A stretch of DNA of 64,000 nt from Veillonella dispar (GCF_900637515.1 NZ_LR134375.1:1989001-2053000), one strand, 5' to 3'; counted from the stretch's first letter, positions 1 to 9,543 are shown. The notes: generated by a model not told the origin, from the sequence alone. A program made the numbers and translations.

Positions 1-109
1 GTAATTCAGTTTTGGGGTTTATCGTAACAACCTCACTTAACTTACGCTGTTCCCAAGCATCAGTATATCCGGAGAATCGAATAGCTGGCATTTTATTATT
101 TTTAGCCAT
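1..109 (-). CDS. hsdS: Type I restriction-modification specificity subunit HsdS, N-terminal fragment (runs off the window)
   Basis: Only the first 36 codons are visible. The start reads MAKNNKMPAIRF and continues SGYTDAWEQRKLSEV, the usual opening of HsdS proteins just before the first target-recognition domain. HsdS determines which DNA sequence the methylase/restriction complex recognises. The ATG lies one base after the hsdM stop codon. Its ribosome-binding site (GGAGGTG) is inside the last hsdM codons, so the two genes are translationally coupled. The recognition sequence cannot be inferred because the recognition domains lie outside the window. Confidence 0.85.
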   Translation of the reverse strand, partial: MAKNNKMPAIRFSGYTDAWEQRKLSEVVTINPKTEL

Positions 110-110
110 T

Positions 111-2855
111 TTATTCACCTCCAAGAAGTTTTTTCAGTTCAGTTAAGCCAAGCATATCAAACTCATTACCTTCTAACTCATCAATCAGAGTGGATAGTCT
201 AGCCTCAGTTTTATTTAGCGCATCATCAATTTCAATAAGATTAGTCTCATATTTTTTTAAGAGTGCATCTATTTGAGTTACAAGCACCGATATAACCTTA
301 TCAGGAATACCCTGAATTTTATTAATTAAAGGAGTAATCCACTTTTCTTCTAAAAGTTGTCTAACTTGTTCATCGGATAAGCCTTCTATCGTCGATTTCG
401 TTTTTAGATGTAATTGTTCTGCTTGCTCTTTTATAGTTTTCTTTAAAACTTTCTCTTCATTAATAAGATTTCTTACCTCTTTTACAATAAACTCTAACGA
501 TCCTTCCTCAAAAGAAATATCTGCTTTGATATCAGCTATATACTTTTTAACATCTTTCTTTCCATATGTTCCACTTTTATTTGGAATCATCCGATTCCAA
601 TCTATCTCTGGATGACGCTCAATAAAATCTTTCCTCTCTTTAGCTTTAGAGAGCACAAGATAGGTTTCAAGCGTACTTGTTTCAGACGTAGAAATTTCTT
701 CCATTATACTTTTAAAAGTATCATTAATTTCCTTTTCTACAAATGCTATATTATCGTCATTCAATAATTTTTGTTTATCATCTTCAGATAATAAATCTAT
801 TAATTCACTATACTCGGAACTAATCTGATCTAATCTATTTTCAGCTAATCTTAGATTACTTATATCATCACTTAAAAGAGACTCTTGCACCATTTCAAAT
901 GGAAGAATACGACCTTTCCAGCCTTCTTGAACCTCTTCCTCCTTACCATCTTTTTTCTTTATTACCATATTAGGATCTACAACTTTGGTGGCATTAAATC
1001 CTTCGGTTTGAATAACCTCTATATCGCTAGAAATATCTATCCATTCATCAGCAAAGAGTTGATAAGCTTCATATTTATCTACAAGCGGAATATTTGAAAG
1101 TCTATTGAAAATATCCTCAGTAATAATATCTTTTATTTTAACTATATTTTGAGATTCCACCTTCTCTATCAACAAATCATATAAGAATACTTTAAAGTTT
1201 CGGAAATTCCCTTTAAAAGCTTCGTCAAATGCACTCACATCGGAAGACTCTCTAATCACTTTGGTTACATTATCAACAGCAATTTTACAATATGCAGAAG
1301 ATGTATTTTTAAATAAGCTAGCCCTTAGTGTTGGAAACGCCTTCCAATACTCACTTAATTCATCAACTTCAGAAATAGGCAGTTCTCCAAACATAGACGC
1401 AAATATATCCCATATTTCAAGATTTTCTGAAGAATCCACATATCTTGGGATATTTAAATTGTAATCATTTTGCCTAATTTCATCACGGGTAACTACACGA
1501 GAGAATTTATCTATATTTTCTCTATTAATAACGGTATCTACGATTTTCTTAATGTCGGATGAACGAAGTTTATTATTTTTCCCGTCCTTAATAAAACCTT
1601 TAGAAGCATCAATAAACAGCACATCGGTATTCTCTCGTTTTTGCTTTAAAACCATGATAATAGTAGGTATACTAGTTCCATAAAAAATATTTGCTGGTAA
1701 ACCAATAATTGCGTCAATCTTATTCTTTTCAATTAAATTCTTACGAATCATACCTTCTTCATTACCACGGAATAAAACACCATGAGGAAGAACAATATTC
1801 ATAATACCGTCAGGTCTAATATGATAAAGATCATGAAGCAAAAATGCATAATCAGCTTTTCCTTTTGGTGCTAAGCCATACTCCGCATAACGAGAATCCG
1901 TTTCTTTATCACTAGGGTCCCATGGCTGAGAATATGGTGGATTAGATATAACTGCATCAACATAAAGGGGCTGATATGTTCCCAATGGATCATTTTCATC
2001 AAAGTATGGCCAATCCTCTTCTAAAGTATCACCATTTCTAGTAACAATATTATCTGCTTCAATCCCACGCATAACAAGATTCATACGTGTAAGATTATAA
2101 GTATTACGTTTTAACTCTTGCGCATAATATTTTATTTTATTTTCTCCAGTTACATACTTTGATACACTTTGTCCTATATTAATCATTAGAGATCCCGAAC
2201 CACTTGTTGGATCATATATTTCAATTTTATTTCTATCTTTAAGATGTTCTGCTACAATATCAGACATTAAAAGTGATACTTCATGTGGAGTATAAAACTC
2301 TCCGGCCTTCTTCCCTGCATTGGCGGCAAACTTTTCAATCAAATATTCGTAAACAAAACCAAGCACATCATAGTCTTGCTTTCCATCCATAGGAATATCT
2401 TTAATAAGATGTATCAATTCACTAATAGATTTTGAACGTGATGCATCAGTCTCACCTAATTTACTTAGTCCAGTTTGTAATGTCTCAAATATTCCTTCAA
2501 ATACACTCTTATGGCTGGAATTTATATTGCGATTAAAAGCATTTAAAGCGACAGTAACATCTTGAACACTAAAATCTCTACCTTTATTTATCCATGTAGA
2601 AAATAAATTTTCATAAGCAATAAAATACCCTATATTTTTCTTTACACTTGTAGCTACTTCATGATCGGATTCATTAACCTCAGGTAGATATTCATCAGTC
2701 CAGCCTGTAGACTTTAAATATTTAACTTCTTTCTCTGAAAGGAATTTATAAAACATGAAACCTAAAATATAATCCTTATATTCATTGGCTTCTATTTTGG
2801 ACCGCATCTTATTAGCAGATTCCCAAATTTTTGCAGCTAATTGTTGCTTGTTCAT
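111..2855 (-). CDS. hsdM: Type I restriction-modification DNA methylase subunit HsdM
   Basis: N6-adenine methyltransferase subunit of a type I restriction system; with HsdS it methylates the host recognition site. Visible marks: an HsdM N-terminal helical domain (about residues 5-140), the motif GEFYTPHEVSLLM (about 185-197), an AdoMet-binding motif DPTSGSGSL (about 215-223) and the catalytic NPPY at 305-308. At 914 residues it is much longer than classical E. coli HsdM (about 530). The extra C-terminal 400 residues are charged and helix-rich, ending in a coiled-coil-like stretch. It is followed directly by hsdS. No hsdR is visible here and must lie outside. The locus abuts a tRNA gene and lacks the GTGAAAGC octamer found through the rest of the window, consistent with acquisition by transfer (inference). 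Confidence 0.93.
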   Translation of the reverse strand: MNKQQLAAKIWESANKMRSKIEANEYKDYILGFMFYKFLSEKEVKYLKSTGWTDEYLPEVNESDHEVATSVKKNIGYFIAYENLFSTWINKGRDFSVQDVTVALNAFNRNINSSHKSVFEGIFETLQTGLSKLGETDASRSKSISELIHLIKDIPMDGKQDYDVLGFVYEYLIEKFAANAGKKAGEFYTPHEVSLLMSDIVAEHLKDRNKIEIYDPTSGSGSLMINIGQSVSKYVTGENKIKYYAQELKRNTYNLTRMNLVMRGIEADNIVTRNGDTLEEDWPYFDENDPLGTYQPLYVDAVISNPPYSQPWDPSDKETDSRYAEYGLAPKGKADYAFLLHDLYHIRPDGIMNIVLPHGVLFRGNEEGMIRKNLIEKNKIDAIIGLPANIFYGTSIPTIIMVLKQKRENTDVLFIDASKGFIKDGKNNKLRSSDIKKIVDTVINRENIDKFSRVVTRDEIRQNDYNLNIPRYVDSSENLEIWDIFASMFGELPISEVDELSEYWKAFPTLRASLFKNTSSAYCKIAVDNVTKVIRESSDVSAFDEAFKGNFRNFKVFLYDLLIEKVESQNIVKIKDIITEDIFNRLSNIPLVDKYEAYQLFADEWIDISSDIEVIQTEGFNATKVVDPNMVIKKKDGKEEEVQEGWKGRILPFEMVQESLLSDDISNLRLAENRLDQISSEYSELIDLLSEDDKQKLLNDDNIAFVEKEINDTFKSIMEEISTSETSTLETYLVLSKAKERKDFIERHPEIDWNRMIPNKSGTYGKKDVKKYIADIKADISFEEGSLEFIVKEVRNLINEEKVLKKTIKEQAEQLHLKTKSTIEGLSDEQVRQLLEEKWITPLINKIQGIPDKVISVLVTQIDALLKKYETNLIEIDDALNKTEARLSTLIDELEGNEFDMLGLTELKKLLGGE

Positions 2856-2974
2856 TAAATGCCTCCACTCCCTAAATTATGGTTCAACTTCTACGAAAGT
2901 ACTAAACTTATATAGCTAATAAGAATCAACATAATTATTATATTTTGAATTAGTAGCTATCAATATACAAAAAT

Positions 2975-3001
2975 AGGCATAAGGCAAAAAGCCTTATGCC
3001 T
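2975..3001 (-). terminator. Rho-independent terminator of the tRNA-Arg gene
   Basis: Perfect 11-bp stem (AGGCATAAGGC / GCCTTATGCCT) with a 5-nt loop, followed on the minus strand by ATTTTTG. It lies 13 nt downstream of the tRNA CCA end. Confidence 0.85.
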
Positions 3002-3014
3002 GATTCATCTTCTA

Positions 3015-3091
3015 TGGTGCGCCTAGAGGGAATCGAACCCCCAACCTACAGTTTAGGAAACTGACGCTCTCTCCGGTTGAGCTATAGACGC
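3015..3091 (-). tRNA. tRNA-Arg, anticodon CCU
   Basis: A 77-nt cloverleaf is readable on the minus strand. The acceptor stem is GCGTCTA paired with TAGGCGC, the D-arm is GCTC...GAGC, and the anticodon loop TTCCTAA gives anticodon CCT (reads AGG, Arg). The T-arm has a GGGGG/CCCTC stem with loop TTCGATT, and the 3' CCA is encoded. Its 3' end faces the restriction-modification locus, the usual orientation for an integration target. Confidence 0.95.
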
Positions 3092-3102
3092 ATGTATACT
3101 TT

Positions 3103-3132
3103 ATTATATCGTTTTTAATAAAGTATACGCAA
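3103..3132 (-). promoter_or_regulatory. Promoter of tRNA-Arg
   Basis: Minus-strand TTGCGT (3127-3132) and TATAAT (3103-3108) separated by 18 nt, with the -10 about 12 nt before the tRNA 5' end. The same bases form a 13-bp inverted repeat (3094-3128). Lacking a U-run, that repeat is better explained by the promoter than by a terminator for the phosphatase gene. Confidence 0.65.
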
Positions 3133-3139
3133 GGCGTCC

Positions 3140-4117
3140 TTATTGTTGTAGGTATTGGTTATTCACTTGTTTTTGTTCTTCTGGGCTTAGGTTTTGGTAG
3201 CCTTTTGCTAATGCACTCACCCAAGATCCGTAGGCAGGGTTTGGGAATACAACAAAAGTAGTACCAAAGTCTTCTTTATGTTCATCGATGATAGCATTTC
3301 GTTCAGCTAAGGTCTTACCTTTTGTGCCGATTGGGAAGTCCCCTGCATTATCACCCATATACAAAATGACGTTGTATTTCTTAGTGATTGCATCAAAACG
3401 AGGTTGTTTGTCTGAGTCTTTTTCAAATAGTAGTACATGGTCTTTATCGACGGATGGGAATCCTAGTTCCTTAAAGTTTTGTACTGTTGCATCATAGTTA
3501 ACAGGTGCATATCGGTTTGAAACGTAGAATATTTCAACACCTTGTTTATGTACTTCATTTAGGAACTCAACAGCACCAGGCATAGCTTGCGATTTACCTT
3601 GATGCACAGCTTGACGCCACCAAGGAGCATCGAAGCGACCATTGCCATTAGCAACGCTTTCACCCATCAGTTTAGTATTATCTACTACGGTTTCGTCCGC
3701 ATCAAGAACGATAGCAAGAGGTTTTCTTTGATGAGATGGATCAGTAACAACCATCTTAACAAGATTTAGCGCCACATTGTACCCTTGATACGCTAGTGCT
3801 CTGTACTCTGCAGAGGTGCGCATCCATAAGAGACCCATTGTTTCTGTTTCGGCTTGGTACTGCTGTTTTTGCTTCAATGCTGCCTGCTCATCTAGCGGTA
3901 CTACAGCTTTTGTGGCCTCACTATTAGCAGCTACCGTATTCGTAGCCACTATACTATTAGTCGGTTGAGTTGATTGAACCTGCGTTACCATCACTGTAGG
4001 AACTACAGGATTTGCTTTCACCGTCGTCGGAGAATCCGCCTGCACTACAGAACCTACGCAAAGACTGCCGCCAAAGCAAGCCACCGCTACATACCATGCC
4101 AAACTACTACGTTTCAT
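3140..4117 (-). CDS. Secreted acid phosphatase / 5'-nucleotidase, lipoprotein e(P4) family (class C, HAD fold)
   Basis: Predicted extracytoplasmic HAD phosphatase that removes phosphate from nucleotides. In Haemophilus the family member e(P4) serves NAD/haem-related uptake. The signal peptide ends near VVQA at residue 27, followed by a low-complexity V/T/P/N-rich linker to about residue 75. The catalytic motif VLDADETVVDN has the two aspartates at about 139 and 141, and the acidic motif MGDNAGDF lies near 255. Unlike the Haemophilus protein, no good lipobox cysteine is seen, so it may be a soluble or anchored periplasmic enzyme. Two copies of the GTGAAAGC octamer lie inside the gene (3656, 4014). 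Substrate is inferred from family only. Confidence 0.88.
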   Translation of the reverse strand: MKRSSLAWYVAVACFGGSLCVGSVVQADSPTTVKANPVVPTVMVTQVQSTQPTNSIVATNTVAANSEATKAVVPLDEQAALKQKQQYQAETETMGLLWMRTSAEYRALAYQGYNVALNLVKMVVTDPSHQRKPLAIVLDADETVVDNTKLMGESVANGNGRFDAPWWRQAVHQGKSQAMPGAVEFLNEVHKQGVEIFYVSNRYAPVNYDATVQNFKELGFPSVDKDHVLLFEKDSDKQPRFDAITKKYNVILYMGDNAGDFPIGTKGKTLAERNAIIDEHKEDFGTTFVVFPNPAYGSWVSALAKGYQNLSPEEQKQVNNQYLQQ

Positions 4118-4386
4118 AATTGCCTCCTATCCACATTGGCTCTCTGTATACATACAATACATAGTGTAATTCTACATAGTTATGCAAAATCCCTCTATGG
4201 ATTTGTATGTATTCCCAAAATAATAAAGAGTCTATACATAAAATCTCCAGTCAATTCAGTTTAGGTAGCTGTATAAACTCTTTTAGAGATACGTAAATAC
4301 ATCTCTAAATCTGTCTACGCAAAGAATATGCTATAATACAGCTGTTGATAGTATTAGAGAGTTCTTATAAAAAAGAGGTATATGTA

Positions 4387-5268
4387 ATGAAACTATGTAA
4401 ACGATCGATTATTACCAGTTCACTATTTGCTGTATTGGCTATATCATCTGCGTACGGGGCTACACCAGTACAGCCAAGTGAAAGCACAGATACTGCAGTG
4501 GTTGATATGGATTATTCTAATATTCCAGAGTTAAAAAAATCTATCGAGAGCGCAACACCTGCTATGATACAATCTACGCTTGATGCTTCTAAGGGAAAAC
4601 CTACTAAAGATAAGCCCATCTATTCAACAGTGACTATGTCTGGTAACCGTGTTGTATCCGTAAAAACTTACAAAACTAAAGAAGAACAAGAAAAGGCCAT
4701 GTTAAAAGAGCGTAAACGCTTAGACAAGGTCACTGCAGAACGTCAGGCTAAAAGAAAAGACGAAACACGCACAGATATGCTAAAAGGTTTAACACCAATA
4801 CCGTCCTATCCACCTGTTAGTGAAACACGCGTATTACAAAGTGAAATGTTCTCTAGACCATTTGGTAGACAACTCGATTTGCGTTTAGTAGAGGCCTATA
4901 CACAAGATTATGACAAGGCAAAACCTGGCGATATTTATGTCTATGCAGATTATGTGGACTACACATCTAAACAGCTATTAGGTGAAAAAGATGGCACCAC
5001 TGCTATTTCAGCTATGATTCTACGTGTACTCATGAGAAAAGACGAAAATAAAGCTTTCAGCATCGATGTAAATGCGTACTTCATAAATCCAACAACACAT
5101 ACCATTTCCATAAGTCGTTCTGAAGATGCAAAGGGTATCGATATCAAGAAAGAGGAAAGAGCTGAAGCTGTATTTAAACTACCATCACACCAACTACAAG
5201 CCGGCGATCCACAGTATGAAATCGCTAAGCTTATGTATCAGGACCTAACTAATAAAAAATTTGATTAA
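4387..5268 (+). CDS. Secreted protein of unknown function
   Basis: I do not recognise this family. The start was placed at the ATG at 4387, 9 nt after AAGAGGT; an upstream in-frame TTG has no such site. The product (293 aa) begins with a Sec signal peptide (MKLCKRSIITSSLFAVLAIS, cleavage near AYGA). A charged K/R/E-rich segment follows (about residues 70-140), then a more globular C-terminal half. It is a single-gene unit with its own terminator at 5297. It has no sequence resemblance I can see to the secreted family at 49-64 kb. Confidence 0.75.
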   Translation: MKLCKRSIITSSLFAVLAISSAYGATPVQPSESTDTAVVDMDYSNIPELKKSIESATPAMIQSTLDASKGKPTKDKPIYSTVTMSGNRVVSVKTYKTKEEQEKAMLKERKRLDKVTAERQAKRKDETRTDMLKGLTPIPSYPPVSETRVLQSEMFSRPFGRQLDLRLVEAYTQDYDKAKPGDIYVYADYVDYTSKQLLGEKDGTTAISAMILRVLMRKDENKAFSIDVNAYFINPTTHTISISRSEDAKGIDIKKEERAEAVFKLPSHQLQAGDPQYEIAKLMYQDLTNKKFD

Positions 5269-5296
5269 CAATATTTAAATACACTCACCACGACAA

Positions 5297-5337
5297 AAGC
5301 CCCACCTTACTATGAACTACATAGCAAGGAGGGGCTT
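5297..5337 (+). terminator. Rho-independent terminator
   Basis: Stem AAGCCCC-CCTT-CTATG paired with CATAG-AAGG-GGGGCTT, followed by CGTTTTAGTTT. It lies 28 nt after the stop codon of the plus-strand secreted protein gene. Confidence 0.85.
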
Positions 5338-5516
5338 CGTTTTAGTTTAAGGAAGTTCTTTTAGTCGTTTATGTTGTTTAGATAGAATATCATTTACATA
5401 AATAGTTATATAATGTGTGCAAGTTTATAGGATTGTTTTATGTTCTTTTAAGGGGTTATTTATGTAAATATAAGAGAGTTTTGTAAGGGATTTATTAGTT
5501 AGAGAGATCTATTAAT

Positions 5517-6980
5517 TTATTTTACATCGCTGAAATCGATGTTCATGCCCAAGGCTTTAGCTACGCCTTCACCATAAGCTGGATCACATTGGTAGCAATG
5601 TTTTGCATGGCGTTCTTTAATGAAATCAGGTACACCATCCATAGCTGCTGCTGTGTTTTCAAACAAGATTTGCTGTTTTTCAGGGCTCATGAGACGGAAC
5701 AATTTACCTGGTTGTGTGTAGAAGTCAGAGTCATCTTCGTAGAAGTCGTATTGGTATGCTGCACCAGATACGTCTAGACCAGGGTTTTTGAATTGTGGTT
5801 GTTCAGCCCATTCGCCAAAGCTATTTGGTGCATAGCCAATTGTGGAACCATGGTTACCATCTACACGGCCTTGACCATCACGATGGTAGCTGTTTACAGG
5901 GCATTTAGGCGCATTAACAGGGATTTGATGGTAGTTTGCACCTAAACGATAGCGTTGTGCATCGGCATAGGAGAACAAACGACCTTGAAGCATTCTGTCA
6001 GGGGAGAAGGATACGCCAGGAATGATAGTAGATGGTGCAAATGCAGCTTGTTCTACATCTTGGAAGTAGTTTTCAGGGTTGCGGTTAAGCTCCATTACGC
6101 CTACTTCGATCAATGGGAATTCATCATGGTACCATACTTTTGTTAAGTCGAATGGATTGTATGGCATGTTATTAGCTTGTTCTTCTGTCATCACTTGGAT
6201 GCATAATTTCCATTTAGGGAAATCACCGCATTCGATAGCATCAAAGAGATCGCGTTGATGGCTTTCACGGTCATTAGCCACAATCTCAGCCGCCTCAGCA
6301 TTGGAGAGATTTTCAATCGGTTGTTGGCAAACCCAGTGGAATTTAACCCATACGCGTTCATCGTTTTCATTGATAAGACTGTATGTATGGCTACCGAAAC
6401 CATGCATTGTGCGGTAAGATTTAGGAATACCACGGTCACTCATTACAATTGTCACTTGGTGAATAGCTTCTGGCAAGCTAGTCCAGAAATCCCAGTTTGC
6501 TGTCGCATCGCGAAGATTTGTCTTAGGATTACGTTTTACAGCGCGGTTTAAATCAGGGAATTGCAATGGATCGCGGATGAAGAATACAGGTGTGTTGTTA
6601 CCTACGAGGTCCCAGTTACCTTCTTCCGTATAGAATTTTACAGCAAAACCACGAATATCGCGCTCTGCATCAGCGGCACCACGCTCACCGGCAACGGTGG
6701 AGAAACGCACAAATAACGGCGTTTGCTTGCCTACTTCAGAGAAAAGTTTTGCTTTTGTATATTTAGTAATATCATTAGTTACTGTAAAAGTACCGAATGC
6801 ACCGGAACCTTTAGCATGCATGCGACGTTCAGGAATTACTTCACGCGCAAAATGACCTAATTTCTCCATCAACCAAACGTCTTGCATCAAAACAGGACCA
6901 CGTTTACCTGCTGTTGCAGAATTGCGATTATCCGGTACAGGAGCGCCAAAGGCTGTTGTTAATTTCTTTTCTTCACTCAT
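5517..6980 (-). CDS. katA: Haem catalase (monofunctional, small-subunit type)
   Basis: Decomposes hydrogen peroxide to water and oxygen in the cytoplasm. The 487-residue length matches small-subunit catalases. Catalytic His is at 55 (in [13 protein letters not shown]) and the distal Asn at 128 (GNNTPVFF). The proximal haem-ligand Tyr at 339 lies in [12 protein letters not shown]. All key residues are present and no frameshift is seen, so an active enzyme is predicted. This is notable because many strains of this group are catalase-negative. Monocistronic. An 11-bp inverted repeat upstream (7036-7077) is a candidate peroxide/iron regulator site. Confidence 0.95.
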   Translation of the reverse strand: MSEEKKLTTAFGAPVPDNRNSATAGKRGPVLMQDVWLMEKLGHFAREVIPERRMHAKGSGAFGTFTVTNDITKYTKAKLFSEVGKQTPLFVRFSTVAGERGAADAERDIRGFAVKFYTEEGNWDLVGNNTPVFFIRDPLQFPDLNRAVKRNPKTNLRDATANWDFWTSLPEAIHQVTIVMSDRGIPKSYRTMHGFGSHTYSLINENDERVWVKFHWVCQQPIENLSNAEAAEIVANDRESHQRDLFDAIECGDFPKWKLCIQVMTEEQANNMPYNPFDLTKVWYHDEFPLIEVGVMELNRNPENYFQDVEQAAFAPSTIIPGVSFSPDRMLQGRLFSYADAQRYRLGANYHQIPVNAPKCPVNSYHRDGQGRVDGNHGSTIGYAPNSFGEWAEQPQFKNPGLDVSGAAYQYDFYEDDSDFYTQPGKLFRLMSPEKQQILFENTAAAMDGVPDFIKERHAKHCYQCDPAYGEGVAKALGMNIDFSDVK

Positions 6981-7266
6981 GTTACAACCTCCTACTTAGA
7001 AATACAATATATGAATCATCTATACTTACATATTAAATAATTATCCATCAGATAATCATTAGCAACGGATAATTATTATTGATATATAAATCATAACATA
7101 GTTTTGTAGGAATAACAAGATTAACTTTCCATAAATCATATATACATAATCTTAATGAATATACCTATCAACAGCCTAATAAGTAATATAAAATCCTATC
7201 ATACCACCTTTGCCATCTAGTATTTTAAGATACACGCCTACTTAATTAAGCATATATAAAGAAAAA
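6981..7266. other. AT-rich intergenic region upstream of katA
   Basis: No gene seen. It contains the katA ribosome-binding site (GGAGG at 6989-6993) and the inverted repeat listed separately. Confidence 0.6.
7036..7077. promoter_or_regulatory. Inverted repeat in the katA control region, possible PerR/Fur-type operator
   Basis: Arms AATAATTATCC (7036-7046) and GGATAATTATT (7067-7077) are perfect complements across 20 nt that also contain GATAATCATT. It lies 56-97 bp upstream of the catalase start. AT-rich, ATAAT-containing repeats are typical of Fur/PerR sites. The assignment is inference from position and composition. Confidence 0.4.
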
Positions 7267-7300
7267 ACACCTTATAATCAACAAAGTGATTATAAGGTGT
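7267..7300 (-). terminator. Rho-independent terminator
   Basis: Perfect 14-bp stem ACACCTTATAATCA / TGATTATAAGGTGT, 6-nt loop, T-runs on both sides; follows the small gene at 7306-7590 on the minus strand. Confidence 0.85.
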
Positions 7301-7305
7301 TTTTA

Positions 7306-7590
7306 TTATGCTGGACGACTCCAATCAACTTGCACGTCGATAGCTTCCCACATGCGTGTCAAAGCTAATTTAAAATTATCCAAAGATTCTAATGGTTTTA
7401 CGTTCAACCGTTCATACGTATCAAGACCTGTAGCATGCTCAATAGCATGTTCATCGTTCAAGTAAGCGAGAACCTTATCTGCCCATTCTTGTTCAGGTAA
7501 CTCTACGGATACTGTTTTTGCTTCTGTGTCATAGGATAAGAAGCCGTTGCTGTTGATACCATAATGGATGGCTACACGAAATAAACTCAT
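7306..7590 (-). CDS. Small conserved-looking protein of unknown function
   Basis: 94 codons starting MSLFRVAIHYGINSNGFLSY. The start is placed at 7590, 6 nt after AGAGGT; an earlier in-frame ATG lacks a site. The protein is acidic and soluble, with no signal peptide or membrane segment and no motif I recognise. It has a good ribosome-binding site and its own strong terminator, which supports a real gene. It is transcribed alone between dinB and katA. Confidence 0.7.
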   Translation of the reverse strand: MSLFRVAIHYGINSNGFLSYDTEAKTVSVELPEQEWADKVLAYLNDEHAIEHATGLDTYERLNVKPLESLDNFKLALTRMWEAIDVQVDWSRPA

Positions 7591-7699
7591 ATCTATACCT
7601 CTCTTGCGGTAATTTTTAAACACTATATCCATATTGTAACATGAATAAATATATTAGCGAAAGTATTCAATATAAACTTTATGAGTCTATTGTATCGAG

Positions 7700-9196
7700 T
7701 TATATATCCTTGTTAATGTCGCCTACATCACCATTCTTATCTAGGTCAAAGCCCTTATCCATTTTAGTAGATTCCACATCCTCATTAGTAGACTGTGCAT
7801 CTACTGCAGACTTGAGTTCTGATCGTTTTCTACGCATTCCATTCTCTCCGTGAAAGCGTTGCCACAGCGCCCCGCTCATGATGACAGTCTCCCCAAATTT
7901 AGACTCTAACGAATCTAGTACACCAGCTAGCTTGTCTTCTGTTTCATCCTGTGGTGACTCAAAGAGGCTATCCTGCATAGGCACTTCTTCATCAAGACCA
8001 CTTACTGTGAGGCCTAATAAACGGATAGGACCTGGAGGCTCCATAAAATTACGCTCACTTGAACCACTAAGTTTAGAAGTACTATGATTAGAACCAATAT
8101 AGTTAGATTTACTATCTTTGGAACTACTATATTTAAAATGAGTAGATCTTACCTTTGTAGTCGCCCCTAGTGCTTCCACATCTTTCTTTATACCTTTAGG
8201 TTGTTTGCTCGTCTTATCTTGCATCAGTTTATTCCACAAAAGCAATGCGGTTTCAAAAAACACATGCTCATGATCTGATGGCGTATCTAACCGCTTTTGG
8301 CGGGATACGGTGGTGAAATCATCATAACGAACCTTAATGGACACGGTGTGACCTAACAGGTTACGTTTTCTCAATCGTTTTGATAAGCGGTTTGCAAAGT
8401 ATCTAAACTCTAGTTCAATGGCACTGCCATCCGTTAAATCTTCTTCGTAGGTTTCTTCAGCTCCGATAGACTGTATTTTGCGATCCGTCTCCACCGGTCT
8501 ATCGTCAATCCCGTTCGCCAGTTCCCATATGCGGCGCGCCTGATTGCCCACAAGAGGAATTAAACTGCTTTCATCAGATAATGCTTGAATATGACGCATC
8601 AAGTGAAAGCCACCAGCTTTCAATCGTTTTTCCGTATGAGGACCAACACCCCAAATACGTTTAATAGGTAGTGGCGCCAAAATCTCTTTTTCACGACCAT
8701 AAGGAATGACCACAAGACCATCTGGTTTATCTAAATCAGAAGCCAGTTTGGCAAGGAATTTATTCGGTGCTAGCCCTGCAGAGATAATCAGACCGGTTTC
8801 CTCAAACACTCGATCTTTAATGGCTCTGCCCAGTGCCTTGGGTCCACTGTACATGGTGGACATGCCACTTACCTCGAGAAAGGCTTCGTCGATAGATAGT
8901 GGCTCAATGCGAGGCGTGAATTCTTTCATAATGGAAAAAATCTGTTCCGATACCTCTTTATAACGGTCCATCCGTGGATATACGTAGATACCATCGGGAC
9001 AAAGTTTTTTAGCCCGTGAAATAGGCATAGCCGAATGAACACCAAATTTGCGGGCCTCATAAGAGCAGGTAGCTACGACACCACGTGAAGAAAGACCACC
9101 CACGATAACGGGGTGGCCTTTATATTCTGGATGATCCAGTTGTTCGATGGACGCGAAGAATGCATCCATATCAACATGCATAATCCATCGTCTCAT
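7700..9196 (-). CDS. dinB: DNA polymerase IV (Y-family translesion polymerase)
   Basis: Error-prone polymerase that bypasses damaged template bases. Catalytic carboxylates are in HVDMDAFF (Asp9, Asp11) and SIDEAFLEVSG (Asp103, Glu104). The helix-hairpin-helix region has GVGPHTEKRL, and the little finger domain follows. At 498 residues it is over 100 longer than typical DinB. A Ser/Lys/Asn-rich insertion (about residues 345-385) and an acidic tail (about 440-498) account for the extra length. No canonical C-terminal clamp-binding pentapeptide was recognised. It starts 2 nt after the stop of the ArsR-type regulator gene, so the pair is probably one transcript. Confidence 0.93.
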   Translation of the reverse strand: MRRWIMHVDMDAFFASIEQLDHPEYKGHPVIVGGLSSRGVVATCSYEARKFGVHSAMPISRAKKLCPDGIYVYPRMDRYKEVSEQIFSIMKEFTPRIEPLSIDEAFLEVSGMSTMYSGPKALGRAIKDRVFEETGLIISAGLAPNKFLAKLASDLDKPDGLVVIPYGREKEILAPLPIKRIWGVGPHTEKRLKAGGFHLMRHIQALSDESSLIPLVGNQARRIWELANGIDDRPVETDRKIQSIGAEETYEEDLTDGSAIELEFRYFANRLSKRLRKRNLLGHTVSIKVRYDDFTTVSRQKRLDTPSDHEHVFFETALLLWNKLMQDKTSKQPKGIKKDVEALGATTKVRSTHFKYSSSKDSKSNYIGSNHSTSKLSGSSERNFMEPPGPIRLLGLTVSGLDEEVPMQDSLFESPQDETEDKLAGVLDSLESKFGETVIMSGALWQRFHGENGMRRKRSELKSAVDAQSTNEDVESTKMDKGFDLDKNGDVGDINKDI

Positions 9197-9198
9197 TG

Positions 9199-9543
9199 TT
9201 ACGCTTCTTTTTCGTGCTCAGAAATACGGCAGTATTTAATTTGTGCGCAAATACACTCATCCTTAGATTTATATAATTGAGGGATGATATCTAAAATATC
9301 CTCAAATGTAGCTTCATTAATGGAATAACGAGTCCATAAGCCATTACGTTGAGAGTTAACTACACCTGCATCAATTAAGATTTTCATGTGGTAGCTCAAC
9401 GTAGATTGAGACAAATTGAAGCTAGCTAAAATATCAGCTGCACATAATTCATTGCAAGACAACATATCGATGATGTGTAATCTTGTTTCATCGCTTAATG
9501 CCTTGAAAATCGTAGCTAAACGTTCGTAAGAAACTTCAACCAT
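9199..9543 (-). CDS. ArsR/SmtB-family winged-helix regulator
   Basis: Small DNA-binding repressor of the metal/redox-responsive ArsR class. The start is the ATG at 9543, 9 nt after AGGAG; a TTG nine bases earlier touches the site. The winged helix is visible: FKALSDETRLHIIDML, then ELCAADILASFNLSQSTLSYHMKIL as the recognition helix. Cysteines occur in CNELC and in the C-terminal tail DECICAQIKYC, a plausible thiol metal-binding set, though the classical ELCVCDL motif is altered to ELCAADI. It is cotranscribed with dinB, an unusual partner. The ligand is unknown. Confidence 0.88.
   Translation of the reverse strand: MVEVSYERLATIFKALSDETRLHIIDMLSCNELCAADILASFNLSQSTLSYHMKILIDAGVVNSQRNGLWTRYSINEATFEDILDIIPQLYKSKDECICAQIKYCRISEHEKEA

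Noticed and set aside
3094-3128. 13-bp inverted repeat read as a terminator for the acid phosphatase gene
   Set aside because: No T-run follows; the same bases give a well-spaced promoter for the tRNA, which explains them better.
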